Source: Lentzea fradiae (GTDB lineage: Bacteria; Actinomycetota; Actinomycetes; Mycobacteriales; Pseudonocardiaceae). From it: a stretch of 64,000 nt of DNA. This document shows, one piece after another, positions 40,577 through 49,938 of this stretch; the stretch's first letter is position 1, and each line of letters begins with the position of its first letter. Below the pieces are notes generated by a model. That model was not told the DNA's origin, did no database searches, and worked only from the letters and a program-made list of their open reading frames with translations. Where the stretch lies: positions 594,980 to 658,979 of the forward strand of contig NZ_FNCC01000002.1 in assembly GCF_900100955.1 (NCBI RefSeq), given 5' to 3'. A program made the translations under genes and the position numbers.

Positions 40577-42394
40577 ATGTCGGCGGGCGCCGTCTTCCAC
40601 CACATGCCCTGGCACGACTTCGACGCTCTGGCGCGTCTCCAGGGCGATGCGCCGATGGTGCGCGGCCTACGTCGCGCCGAGTGCAGCAGGCGCAAGCTGC
40701 TGCTGCACTCGCTGGTCGAAGGTTCCGCGAAGACGCCGGAACTGTACGGTCCGCTGCCGCCCGTCGACGTGGTGCTGGAGTTGCTCGCCCGCGTCGAGTA
40801 CATGTGCCCGGAGGCGTTCGAAGAGCTGCTCATCCATCCTTACACCGGGAGCTGGGCGGGGTACACGACCCGTCTGCTGCGGGACGGCATCGATGGTGCC
40901 TGTCCGCTGTGGATGCATCTCGGTCATCTGCACGCCATCACCGCGGCTTCCGCGATCAGAGCCGGTCTGGACTTCGAGATCGAGGTCCCGTTGTGGGACG
41001 GGAACGCGTCCCTGCCCTCGCTCGGCCTGGTTCGTCTGCCGTTCTCGACCCCGCATTCAGTGGCGACGGTGCGCGGTGGGAGGGGCAGCTACGTCGTCGC
41101 CAACGAGCTGGCCGAAGTGTCCTTGCCGCACCGGATCGACGCGGACGCGCCCGGCTGGCAGCACGTCCGTGAACGCAGATGCCGTTCCGGCCCGAAAACG
41201 TTCGCGGTCCGCCTGGACGACATCGATCCCTATCGAGGGTTGTACGAACCACTGCCACCAGAGCGGTTGGACGCCGGCGAGTTCGGCAAGTGGGGCAGGC
41301 TGCTCGACGAGGCTTGGCGTTTTCTGACATCGGTCATGCCCGAGTTCGCCGAAGTTCTCGCCACGGGTCTGACTTCACTGGTCCCTCGGCCTCGCGTGCC
41401 GTTCCAGAACCCGAGCGCGTCCACCGGTGAGGCGTTCGGCAGCGCCGTGGTGGGGCGGCCGACTGACGGCGCGGACCTGGCCGCGACCATGGTCCACGAG
41501 TTCCAGCACATCGTGCTCGGTGGCGTTCTGCACCTGACCAAGCTGTACGAGAGCGATCCGCGCGAGCGGATCTACGCGCCGTGGCGGGACGATCCCCGCC
41601 CGCTCAGCGGAGTTCTCCAGGGTGTCTACGCGTTCTTCGGTGTGACGGCGTTCTGGCGGGAACTGGCCAGAGCCGGAACGAACCCGGTCGATCGACGTGC
41701 GTGGTTCGAGTTCGCGTTCTGGCGCGGACAGGTGTGGCGCACGTTGCTGGTGCTCCGCGACGACGCGACGCTCACCGGTGCCGGTCGCCGCTTCCTGGCG
41801 GGGATCGAGGAAGTGCTCGGTCCCTGGCAACAGGAACCTGTTCCCGAGGACGTCGAGAGACTGGCCGCCGCGACGGCCGCGGACCATCGTGCGGGCTGGC
41901 GGCTGCGGCACCTGCGCCCGGATCCCGCGGCGGTCTCCGGACTGGCGCGGGCCTGGCGGGAGGGCAGGGCGATGCCGCCGGTCGAGCTGATCCAGGCGGG
42001 GGTGACCCCGACACCTGTCCCGGACGGTTCGTGGCCGCGCAGCCGTGCCGCTCTGGTCAGGCTGAGCCTGACCGAGGACGGCCGCGCCGAGTTGCCCGCC
42101 GTGTGGCGCGCCGTTCCCGACGCCACCCGAGCGGACTTCAGCTACGCGTCCGGCCGGTTCGCGGACGCGGTCAGGTCGTACCGCGCCGAGCTGCGGGCCA
42201 CCCCGGACCGGCCGGCGTCGCTGACCGGTCTGGGGCTCGCGTTGGGCGAGGCCGGGTCACGGCCTGCCTCGCGTGCCCTGCTGCACCGTCCGGAGCTGGT
42301 GCGCGCGGTGCACCGCGAACTGCGGCGCGCCGCGGCCGTGCCGCCCACCCCGGAAGAGGTGGCGTCCTGGATCGGCCAGCTCGTCTCCGGTTAG
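40577..42394 (+). CDS. HExxH-motif peptide modification protein (aKG-HExxH type)
   Basis: 605 residues. The family is that of HExxH proteins found with FxSxx-type precursors, some fused to radical SAM enzymes; the fused versions were shown to be alpha-ketoglutarate-dependent peptide beta-hydroxylases. The motif MVHEFQHIVLGG holds His307, Glu308 and His311, with His319 as a possible third ligand. Typical landmarks are LLLHSLVEG near residue 42, then YAPWRDDPRPLSGVLQGVYAFFGVTAFW after the motif, and a C-terminal helical-repeat-like part (FSYASGRFADAVRSYRAELRATPDRPASLTGLGLALGEAGS). There is no radical SAM domain. It follows the precursor by 2 bases and converges with FxsT with 7 bases between stops. 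Confidence 0.85.
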   Translation: MSAGAVFHHMPWHDFDALARLQGDAPMVRGLRRAECSRRKLLLHSLVEGSAKTPELYGPLPPVDVVLELLARVEYMCPEAFEELLIHPYTGSWAGYTTRLLRDGIDGACPLWMHLGHLHAITAASAIRAGLDFEIEVPLWDGNASLPSLGLVRLPFSTPHSVATVRGGRGSYVVANELAEVSLPHRIDADAPGWQHVRERRCRSGPKTFAVRLDDIDPYRGLYEPLPPERLDAGEFGKWGRLLDEAWRFLTSVMPEFAEVLATGLTSLVPRPRVPFQNPSASTGEAFGSAVVGRPTDGADLAATMVHEFQHIVLGGVLHLTKLYESDPRERIYAPWRDDPRPLSGVLQGVYAFFGVTAFWRELARAGTNPVDRRAWFEFAFWRGQVWRTLLVLRDDATLTGAGRRFLAGIEEVLGPWQQEPVPEDVERLAAATAADHRAGWRLRHLRPDPAAVSGLARAWREGRAMPPVELIQAGVTPTPVPDGSWPRSRAALVRLSLTEDGRAELPAVWRAVPDATRADFSYASGRFADAVRSYRAELRATPDRPASLTGLGLALGEAGSRPASRALLHRPELVRAVHRELRRAAAVPPTPEEVASWIGQLVSG

Positions 42395-42401
42395 GCGCGG
42401 T

Positions 42402-45400
42402 CTACATCAGGATCGGGTCGATGTCGCAGTCGGCCCTCGCTCCCTTGATCGCGGCGATCGTCCCGGGGTGTGCCTCTCCCAGCACCTTGCGGTACCTGTC
42501 GAGGATCGGGTTGCGGTACTGCTCGGCTTCCGCGGTCCGCCCCACCGCGCGCAGGTCGAGCCCGAGGTTGATCGCGGCCGCCAGCGTCGTGGGGTGACCG
42601 GTGCCCAGCACCCGCTCGGCGCGTTCGACCGCGTCCTGGCCCAGCTCCACGGCCTTTCCGGTCTCGCCGACGGAGGCGAGGTCGCTCGCGAGGTTGATGG
42701 CCGCGATGACGGCGTAGGGGTGGTTCGGCCCGATACCTGTGCGGAAGTGCTCGAGTGCTCGTTCGTCCAGAACCCGCGCGTCGGCCGCCTCGCCCTGCAG
42801 GCGCAACGTGACCGCGAGGTCGACCGTGGCGGCGATCGTGTGCGGGTGATCTTCGCCGAGACTCAGGCGGTAGCGCTCGAACGTCTTGCTGCCGAGACCG
42901 TGCGCCGCCGAGAGATCGCCGGAGTGACGAAGGTCGATCGAGTGGGCCAGCGCGCAGGCCATCGTGGTGGGGTGGTCGGCGCCGTAGGCCACGTCGAACC
43001 AGTCCAGGGCCGCCGTCGACAGGGCGAGTGCTGTCGTGTGCTCGCCGTCCTTGCGCCTTGCGACCGACAGCAGGAACTGCATGGCCACCGTGTCGGCGTT
43101 GTGCTCGCCGAGACGGGCCTGGAACTGGCCGGCCAGGGTCTCCTGCTCGATCCTGGCCCGGATGTACTCACCGGCTTCGCGCCGGTCCACGATGAGAGCG
43201 GCGTGGGTGCTCAGAGTCCGTGGGTGGTCGGGGCCCAGCACCTCGGTGCGGCGCTGCAACGTGTTCTCGTCGAGCTTGGCGGCCGCGCGGTACTCGCCGG
43301 AGAGCCGCAGGCTGAGGGCGTGCTGGAACGCCGCGTACAGGGTGTCCGGGTCGTCCTCGCCGAACAGGCGCTTGGACTTGGTGTAGATCTCCTCGCTCAG
43401 CTTCGACGCCTGGGCGAAGTCGCCCTTGGCCCGCAGGTCGATGACGATGTTCGTCTGCAGGGACAGCGTCTCCTCGCTGTCCTCGCCCGACACCTGGATG
43501 CGGCGCTGCAGGGTGAGCTGGTTGACTCTGGCGGCCTCCTCGTAGCGCCCCAGGCCCCACAGGTAGAAGCCGAGACGCTGAGCCACGTCCAGGGTGTGCG
43601 GATCGGTCGGTCCCAGTTGCCGCTGGAACTTCCCGTACGCGTACTCGGCCAGCCTGACCGCCTCGTCGTGATCTCCCCAGGCGAAGAGATAACGCATCAG
43701 GTTGATCGCGAGCTGGCGGACCCAGCCGTCCTCGCAGTCGACGATGTCGGCCGCATACGCGTGCGGCAGCAGTTCGCGGTACCGGGGCCAGTGACGCGCC
43801 GACTCGGGGTCGTTGGGGTCACGGCCGGAGAGCAGCTGGTGTGCGCCGTGCTTCATCTGCGCCTGCAACTGCGGTGCCATCACGCGGTTGCGCAGCACCA
43901 ACTGGACCAACCGGTGCAGCTGGATCGTGTTGTTGCCGTGGTCGATCTTCGCCAGGCCGTAGCGGTTGATGTCGCGGATGGCCTTCGCCAGCTTGATCGG
44001 GTCGCGTAGCGCCGCGTCGAGCTCGGGGGAGATCGAGACGCCGCGGGAGACGCCGGTGAACAGGTCTCGTGAGATCGGTTCCGGGGAGAAGAAGGCGCAG
44101 ATGTGCAGGATCTGGTGGGCCGCGGGGTTGCGGGTCTTCAGCTCGTCGAACGAGACGTTCCAGGCCGCCGCCACCGAGACCTCGTAGGCGGGGGGAGCGG
44201 AGGTGTCGAGGATCTCGGCCATCGACTCGTCGAACAGGCGGAGGTACTCGGCCACGGGCATGCCGGTCATCGCTCGCCAGGCCGCGGCCTGTTCGACGGC
44301 CAGGGGGAGGTCGCCCAGCTTCTCGGCCAGGCGGTCGGCGTCGTCGAGGTCGATCTCTGGGCCTCGTTTGCCGAGGAGCTCGATGCTCTCCTCGCGGTCG
44401 AACACGGCCAGTTCGAGGGGACGGGCCACGCCGGCCCAGTCCGGGTTGCGGGAGGTGATGAGCACTTCGCCGGAGCCGTTGGTCGGGATGAACGGCAGGA
44501 CTTCCTCCGGGCTTTCCGCCGCGTCGAAGATGAGCAGCCAGCGCCGGAACGGTTTGCCCAGGCGCAGTGCCTCGCGGACGGCGGGGACGGCCGTGCTGGA
44601 CTCGGACGAGCCGGGGAGGCCGAGCTGCCTGGCCAGTTCGGTGAGGCTCGCGCGGATCTGGGTGGTGCGGGCGGCCTCGATCCACCAGATCAGGTCGTAG
44701 TCCTGGGAATGGCGGTATACGTACTCCGTCGCCATCTGGGTTTTGCCGATACCGCCCATGCCGTGCAACGCGGAGGGGAGCACCGCTGTCGTGCCGCCCG
44801 CGTTCAGGCGTTTGCCCAGCTGTTCGAGCAGTTCCCTCCTTCCGGTGAAGTTCGGATTTCGCGGTGGCACATTCCCCCACACGGGTGGGGGGTCGTCCTT
44901 CTGTCGTTTATGGAACGTGCGGGTGCTGGATGAGGTGTGATAGTCAGGAGAGTCGGTGGACGAGCGGGAAAAGCCGGTATCACTGGCTCGATGCGGTTGC
45001 GCGTCCGAAGGGGAAGGTGCCGCGGAATCGCTGGGCCGCTCGGCCAGTTCGGGCATCGTGTCGCTCTCAGTCCTGCTCAGGCTGGCCTTGATTGATTCAG
45101 GGGTCAGCAATGCGGAACGCCCGTCCGTCCCAGCTTTGTGCAAGCGGTCCGCACGGGACAAGTAAGGTCCGGACAAGGCTCTCATGACGGCACGTTCGAT
45201 TTCTACGTCAGCGGTACTGGCCGTTGCCGGTTCGGGATCTGGTGTGTTGTGCGGATCGGCTATGGCATCCCGCAGTCGTGCGAGCACAGGAAGGGTGTCC
45301 GAGAACTCCGCGGCCGCCGCGCGGACAACACCGGCAGTTTCGGACCGTCGTGCGCCGCTGAGCAGGAGTTCGCGTACTTCCTCCCGGAAAGTGAAGGCTT

Positions 45401-46784
45401 TGACCTCTTCGGAGGGGTCGTCACCCGCGGGGTGCAGCAGTCCGCTCAGGAGCAATTCGCCGATGTGCTCGTTTCCCGCCTCGGGAACGAATCGATGTCT
45501 GATCAATTGAGCGACGTCCAAGTGCGCGGGAACGGCCGCGAGGAGGGTCGCGAGCCGCAACGCCGGCGGGGACGCCTGGCTGCGGAACCGCCGGACGTGG
45601 TCCTGCGAGGGCAGGCGCTCGGGTTCCGCCGGCGGCGCGTCGGGGTGTGCCAGCAGGACGGCGCCGGTGACGGGGGAGCGGTTCTCGCCCGTCACCAGAC
45701 CGCTCCACCAGCGCAGCCAGCGCGGGCGCATCTCGATCACCGGGATCGGCAGCGTGCCGGGACGGGTGAGCGCGGCGGGGTCGGGCTCCAGCCACGCGTC
45801 GGGAAGGTCGAAGCTCCACCGGCTGTTGGGGCGCATCGGCCCGTGCACGTCGAGCTCGGCGCGGTGGGGGCGCACCCGGCCGCGTTCCCAGAGCCACTGG
45901 GGGAGCAGGTGGACGACGCTGACCGGCATCGTCCGCCCCCACAGCGCGAGCAACGGCAGCAGGACCCCGGGGTGCCAGGTGTCGCCCAGGCCGTCCGTCA
46001 GCAGCAGGACGACCCTCCGCCCGGACGCGTCCAGGATCTCGGCGGGGTCGCGCGGAGCCGTCTGCGCGGTGCCGCCCCGCAGCACGGGCGCCGGCGAGCC
46101 CTCGTCGTTCTTGACGACCTCGAGCAGCCGGACCTGGATCGTCCGGAACGCCCCCAGCCGGGTGAGCATCTCGGTGAACGCGCTGACCTGCGACTGCCAC
46201 AGGGTCGTCAACGGGCTGCGGTCGACCACCAGCGTCAGGTCCAGCCAGCGTTCGGTGCGCGGCCGGGTCACCGGCCACCAGAGGCGGGTCTGCGCCACCT
46301 GGTCCGCCGTCGCCCGTTCGTCCAGCACCGGAGTGTCGTCGCGCCACGAGCGGGTCGTGCGTTTGAGCGGCCTCAGCGCCCGGAAGCACTCCAGCGTGTC
46401 GATCAGCGGGGCGTCTGCGGGGAGGCCGCCGGTGCCCCGCGGGGAAGGCAGATCGGGCAGCGCGGCGAGCTCGGTCCGCGCCGGGAGCGGTGTCTGGGCC
46501 GGTGCGGCCTCCTGAGGCGGGAGCTCCGGCTCCGGGGGCGGCCGCACGGGCTCGCGGTCCTCGGGCGCGGTGTCCGCGGGACGGTCGGCCGGGAGATCGG
46601 TCTCCGCGGGCACGGGTCGCTCGGGCGCGGGGTCCTCGGGCGCGGGGTCCTCGGACGCCGGTGGGGCCGGGCGGGAGGACTGCACGGCGGAGGCCAGCCA
46701 GACGATGTCCGCCAGCTCTGCCCAGCCGAGGTCGTCGATCACGAGCTCGGGACCGGGGGCGCCGTTGGGCGTGCCCATGGTCAT
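42402..46784 (-). CDS. fxsT: FxsT-like vWA-NB-ARC-TPR protein
   Basis: 1460 residues. Domains in order: a short helical N-terminus (LVIDDLGWAELADIVWLASAVQS), an acidic Pro-rich linker, a SAV_2336-type N-terminal region with a vWA-like core (WLDLTLVVDRSPLTTLW, VVLLLTDGLGDTWHPGVLLPLLALW), a linker, an NB-ARC STAND NTPase with Walker A LHGMGGIGKTQMATEY near residue 675 and Walker B RWLLIFDAAES, and about ten TPR/kinesin-light-chain repeats from about residue 1030 (GPTDPHTLDVAQRLGFYLWGLGRYEEAARV and similar units). This is the set described for FxSxx-COOH system TPR proteins and for vWA-MoxR conflict systems. ATG 46784 overlaps the MoxR stop (ATGA). A longer upstream reading would enter the MoxR gene and is rejected. 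Confidence 0.9.
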   Translation of the reverse strand: MTMGTPNGAPGPELVIDDLGWAELADIVWLASAVQSSRPAPPASEDPAPEDPAPERPVPAETDLPADRPADTAPEDREPVRPPPEPELPPQEAAPAQTPLPARTELAALPDLPSPRGTGGLPADAPLIDTLECFRALRPLKRTTRSWRDDTPVLDERATADQVAQTRLWWPVTRPRTERWLDLTLVVDRSPLTTLWQSQVSAFTEMLTRLGAFRTIQVRLLEVVKNDEGSPAPVLRGGTAQTAPRDPAEILDASGRRVVLLLTDGLGDTWHPGVLLPLLALWGRTMPVSVVHLLPQWLWERGRVRPHRAELDVHGPMRPNSRWSFDLPDAWLEPDPAALTRPGTLPIPVIEMRPRWLRWWSGLVTGENRSPVTGAVLLAHPDAPPAEPERLPSQDHVRRFRSQASPPALRLATLLAAVPAHLDVAQLIRHRFVPEAGNEHIGELLLSGLLHPAGDDPSEEVKAFTFREEVRELLLSGARRSETAGVVRAAAAEFSDTLPVLARLRDAIADPHNTPDPEPATASTADVEIERAVMRALSGPYLSRADRLHKAGTDGRSALLTPESIKASLSRTESDTMPELAERPSDSAAPSPSDAQPHRASDTGFSRSSTDSPDYHTSSSTRTFHKRQKDDPPPVWGNVPPRNPNFTGRRELLEQLGKRLNAGGTTAVLPSALHGMGGIGKTQMATEYVYRHSQDYDLIWWIEAARTTQIRASLTELARQLGLPGSSESSTAVPAVREALRLGKPFRRWLLIFDAAESPEEVLPFIPTNGSGEVLITSRNPDWAGVARPLELAVFDREESIELLGKRGPEIDLDDADRLAEKLGDLPLAVEQAAAWRAMTGMPVAEYLRLFDESMAEILDTSAPPAYEVSVAAAWNVSFDELKTRNPAAHQILHICAFFSPEPISRDLFTGVSRGVSISPELDAALRDPIKLAKAIRDINRYGLAKIDHGNNTIQLHRLVQLVLRNRVMAPQLQAQMKHGAHQLLSGRDPNDPESARHWPRYRELLPHAYAADIVDCEDGWVRQLAINLMRYLFAWGDHDEAVRLAEYAYGKFQRQLGPTDPHTLDVAQRLGFYLWGLGRYEEAARVNQLTLQRRIQVSGEDSEETLSLQTNIVIDLRAKGDFAQASKLSEEIYTKSKRLFGEDDPDTLYAAFQHALSLRLSGEYRAAAKLDENTLQRRTEVLGPDHPRTLSTHAALIVDRREAGEYIRARIEQETLAGQFQARLGEHNADTVAMQFLLSVARRKDGEHTTALALSTAALDWFDVAYGADHPTTMACALAHSIDLRHSGDLSAAHGLGSKTFERYRLSLGEDHPHTIAATVDLAVTLRLQGEAADARVLDERALEHFRTGIGPNHPYAVIAAINLASDLASVGETGKAVELGQDAVERAERVLGTGHPTTLAAAINLGLDLRAVGRTAEAEQYRNPILDRYRKVLGEAHPGTIAAIKGARADCDIDPILM

Positions 46785-47854
46785 CCACCCGTCGAGAGTC
46801 GATGCCAGAGCGAGTCGATCAGACGTGGCCAGGCGACGCCGTCCGGCTTGTAGGCGCCCGACGTCGCCAGGTACACGGCGTCGAGCAGGCGGTCGGCCGG
46901 AATCCCGCCCTCGGCGCGGCTCCTCTCCACGAACTCGCGCACCAGGTCGTCGCGGTGCCGTCCTTCCTGGTCCAGCAGGTGGTTGGCCACCATCGCGGCG
47001 AGCTGCTCGACGTTCGGGTCCTTGATCTCCAGTTGCAGCGCGCGACGGAGAAAAGCGGGCGGGAATTCGCGCTCGCCGTTGCTCGTCATGATGACGATCG
47101 GGAAAGCGTGGCACCGGACGCGGCCGTCCGTCACGGTCGCCGTCCCGTTCGGGTCGGCGGTGTGGACGGTCATCTCTCCTGCCGAATGACGGACCCTGGC
47201 CAGTTCGTCGATGACGAACTCGCCGTCCTCGAAAATGCTCAGCAGGTTGTTCGGGAGATCCGACTCGCTCTTGTCCAGCTCGTCGATCAGCAGAACGCGC
47301 GGCAGTTTCCTGGGCAGGAAGGCGGTTCCCAGCGGGCCGAGGTGGATGAAGTCGCCGATCGGAGATTCTTCCGGGTCGCCGGATTGGTGCTGGGAGGCCG
47401 CGGCTGCCTGAAGGCGGCCGATGGCGTCATAGCGGTAAAGGCCCGAAGTCAGCGTCGTGTGCGTCGAGATCGACCATTTCAGAACGCGGCCGAGTCGCAG
47501 TTCTCGCGCGATGCGGTAGGCGAGCGCGGACTTGCCGACGCCGGGTTTGCCGGTCAGGAGGAGAGGGCGACGGAGGTACAGGCTCGCGTTGACCATGTCG
47601 AGCTCGTGGGGGTCGATGTGCTGCTCGGTCAGGTGGAACTCCGAGCCCAGCCTGCGGACCGACTCGCCGTCGTCGTCCGGCGGAGGCCCGTCCGACGCGG
47701 GCGGGGTGCCGCCGTAGTCCCGCCAGGGCGGTGGCGGCGGCAGGATCCGGGTGAGGTCGATGTCGTACATGGGGCGCCCGGTGCCCCGGTAGATCCACCA
47801 GTCCGGCGACTCGCCCGGCTGGAGGCCCTCCGCCATCGGCTCGGTCACGCCCAT
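46781..47854 (-). CDS. MoxR-type AAA+ ATPase
   Basis: About 357 residues. A preface PDWWIYRGTGRPMYDIDLTRILPPPPPWRDYGG typical of this subfamily is followed by the ATPase core: Walker A LTGKPGVGKSALAYRIA, Walker B VLLIDELDKSESDLPNNLL, sensor 1 IVIMTSNGEREFPPAFLRR with arginine finger region, and a lid. MoxR proteins act as remodelling chaperones for vWA partners; here the partner is the FxsT vWA region and the VMAP protein, forming a ternary conflict-type system. ATG 47854 and GTG 47848 are both possible starts; the latter overlaps the VMAP stop as GTGA. The stop overlaps the FxsT ATG. Confidence 0.9.
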   Translation of the reverse strand: MGVTEPMAEGLQPGESPDWWIYRGTGRPMYDIDLTRILPPPPPWRDYGGTPPASDGPPPDDDGESVRRLGSEFHLTEQHIDPHELDMVNASLYLRRPLLLTGKPGVGKSALAYRIARELRLGRVLKWSISTHTTLTSGLYRYDAIGRLQAAAASQHQSGDPEESPIGDFIHLGPLGTAFLPRKLPRVLLIDELDKSESDLPNNLLSIFEDGEFVIDELARVRHSAGEMTVHTADPNGTATVTDGRVRCHAFPIVIMTSNGEREFPPAFLRRALQLEIKDPNVEQLAAMVANHLLDQEGRHRDDLVREFVERSRAEGGIPADRLLDAVYLATSGAYKPDGVAWPRLIDSLWHRLSTGG

Positions 47855-49611
47855 CCGTTCCACCCCTTCACCGTCTGGGCCTGGTCCACCGGTCGGTCGA
47901 GCACGAGGGTCCTGGTCGGGTCGTCCCACAGCACGACGAGGTCCCGCACGAGGTCGTCGGGGCCCGCTGCCAGGTGGGCGGCCCTGCGCTGCTCCGGCAG
48001 GTCGAGAACACCGCCGGGACCGCCCGCCAGGCGGTCGACGAGCGCGCGCAGCTCGCCGGGTGTCGCGTGCGGATGCCAGAGCACCACCGGCAGGCCGGCC
48101 CTCAGCGCCGCCGTCAGCGACTCCGGCGCGGCGCGGGACTCGGGGTGAGCGGATGGCGGTTCGTCCATTAGGAGCCCAATCCATCTGGAATCACTCAGCA
48201 CGGCATCGATCGGATTGTCCCCTGACCGTGATGCTCCGAGAGAGTGAATTCGGTTCACGGCAGGGTTCTCCAGCATAGAGTCCCAGCGCACTCTCCAGGG
48301 ACGGTGCCAGTGCTTTGCGTACATTCGTTCGAGTGATCTCAAGATCACCGTGTAGTCCAGTACGAGCGGTCGTGGATCTCCCGAGCAGTGTTCTTTCCGC
48401 CAGCGGTAGACGGGCAATTGAAGCAGTTGCCGGGTGAGCAAAAACTCCAGGGTCACCGACACCGCCTGATCGGACCAGGCGCCTTCCGCTTCGACGACCA
48501 GTTCGTCGACCAGATATTCCAGGTCGTCCAGACTCAATTCGTGGACTCCGCCCCGATGAGGCGTCCATTCGAGCGGGTCGTCCTGTCTCCAGTGCGACAG
48601 GACGCACCGGTCGGGGGAGATCTTGTCCGGCTCGATCGCGAACACCAGGTGCAGGTGCGGCTCGGCCGGGATCGGCGGGCGCGTCTCGTGCTGCTCCCGC
48701 AGCACCCGGGTCCGCCGCAGCTTGCGCCCGCTGCGTTCGACCCACTCCATCAGGTGATCGCCGGTGTCGCCGCCGACCTCCCCGGCGAGGAGCTGGACGA
48801 ACGTGACGGCCGGGGGAACGCCGTCCGGTCCCGCGTTGACGTCGGTGAGGTACTCGTACGCCTCCCACGCGGACCTGAACGGCTGGGCGGGCACCGCCGA
48901 CCTGGTCGCCCGGCTGACGAGCATCGGCAGGTGCGGGGTCTTCACCTCGTTCAGCAGGCCCCGCAGGTCCTTGTGCTCCTCGGCCGGGGTGAGGGGGAGC
49001 ACCACCGGTTCCTCCCGCGGGGCCGAGGGCGGGTGGTGGCTCGGACCGGCGTTCTCACCGTGCAGGCGCAGCCACGCGTGGCCGGTGAAGGACTTGATCA
49101 GCACCTCGATCCGGCGGTAGGTCTCCGGCGCGGTGCCGGGGTCCTGCGAGATCACCTCGCTGTAGAAGTGGTCCGACGCGACGAGCGCCAGCAGCCCGTC
49201 GGACTGCCGCAGCGCCACCTTGGCGTCGTGGGCGTCCAGGAGCCGGAACGCCGTGTTGACCGAGGGCCCGACCCAGCCGTGGTCGTCCTTGCGGATGTCG
49301 CCCGCGTGCATGGCCATGCGCAGCTTGATCCTGGCTTCGTCGACCCTCGTCGAGTTGTAGCGGCGGACCTCGGCGACGAGCCGGTCGGGCAGCTTGTCGG
49401 CGAGGGAGCTCTTCGGGAACGTCGGGGGGACGAGGATCAGCGCGCCGTCACCGCGGTCCTCCGCCTCGCACTCGTCGTAGTCGATCCCCACCTCGGCGAA
49501 CGCCTGCTTCAGCACGTCGTAGAGCCCGCCGCGCAAAGCTGACATGTGGTTGGACCGTCTGTCGCTGTTGGTGAAGTCCGCGATGTCGACGGTCACGATG
49601 GTCCTGTGCAT
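47845..49611 (-). CDS. VMAP-type protein with class III cyclase-like N-terminus
   Basis: About 588 residues. The N-terminal 170 residues look like a class III nucleotide cyclase domain: TIVTVDIADFTN (first metal Asp), DRGDGALILVPP (second metal Asp in GDG), MHAGDIRKDDHGWVGPSVNTAFRLLDA. The rest matches the vWA-MoxR-associated protein (VMAP) layout: PAVTFVQLLAGEVG, LHLVFAIEPDKISPDRCVLSHW, LEFLLTRQLLQLPVYRWR and a VMAP-C end (VLWHPHATPGELRALVDRLAGGPGGVLDLPEQRR). Start ATG 49611 is placed at the cyclase strand; GTG 49689 would add 26 residues. The operon order VMAP, MoxR, FxsT with 4-base or similar overlaps shows they function together. Confidence 0.82.
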   Translation of the reverse strand: MHRTIVTVDIADFTNSDRRSNHMSALRGGLYDVLKQAFAEVGIDYDECEAEDRGDGALILVPPTFPKSSLADKLPDRLVAEVRRYNSTRVDEARIKLRMAMHAGDIRKDDHGWVGPSVNTAFRLLDAHDAKVALRQSDGLLALVASDHFYSEVISQDPGTAPETYRRIEVLIKSFTGHAWLRLHGENAGPSHHPPSAPREEPVVLPLTPAEEHKDLRGLLNEVKTPHLPMLVSRATRSAVPAQPFRSAWEAYEYLTDVNAGPDGVPPAVTFVQLLAGEVGGDTGDHLMEWVERSGRKLRRTRVLREQHETRPPIPAEPHLHLVFAIEPDKISPDRCVLSHWRQDDPLEWTPHRGGVHELSLDDLEYLVDELVVEAEGAWSDQAVSVTLEFLLTRQLLQLPVYRWRKEHCSGDPRPLVLDYTVILRSLERMYAKHWHRPWRVRWDSMLENPAVNRIHSLGASRSGDNPIDAVLSDSRWIGLLMDEPPSAHPESRAAPESLTAALRAGLPVVLWHPHATPGELRALVDRLAGGPGGVLDLPEQRRAAHLAAGPDDLVRDLVVLWDDPTRTLVLDRPVDQAQTVKGWNGWA

Positions 49612-49878
49612 TGACGGCGCCAGCGACACGAGCCAGTCCCCTCCCACCACACGACCCAGGTCGAGTATCAGGTCGCCCAGTTTCTCCACTGCGCCAAATG
49701 ACACACAACGCTCCAAGAGGGCGTTGCCGGCGAGGGTGTCTGACCGGGCGAACCGCCGGGGCGGGCGGTTTCGGGGCCAGACCGGTCGCGGTGTGTCGCA
49801 CGACCGGCGAGTTCCGGCGACTTGGCATCCCCACAGTCTTGCCGTGCGGACAGGCCCCGGGCCGGGTTTCCTGCTCAG

Positions 49879-49920
49879 ATGGCCACTAAATGGCCATGAA
49901 GTTCCGCCATCTCCGCGGAA
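49879..49920. promoter_or_regulatory. Inverted repeats upstream of VMAP operon
   Basis: ATGGCCA-CTAAA-TGGCCAT (49879-49897, perfect 7-bp arms) and TTCCGC/GCGGAA (49902-49907 and 49915-49920), between the VMAP gene and a tRNA. A further AACCGCC/GGCGGTT hairpin sits at 49751-49770. These may hold the promoter and operator of the conflict operon; the stretch 49612-49938 has no gene. Confidence 0.45.
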
Positions 49921-49938
49921 TTCGTGCCGTGAACGGAG

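Noticed and set aside
46785..47114. Upstream extension of the FxsT frame into the MoxR gene
   Set aside because: The extension reads as Arg/Pro-rich nonsense and overlaps the ATPase; ATG 46784 overlaps the MoxR stop by 4 bases, which is the normal arrangement here.
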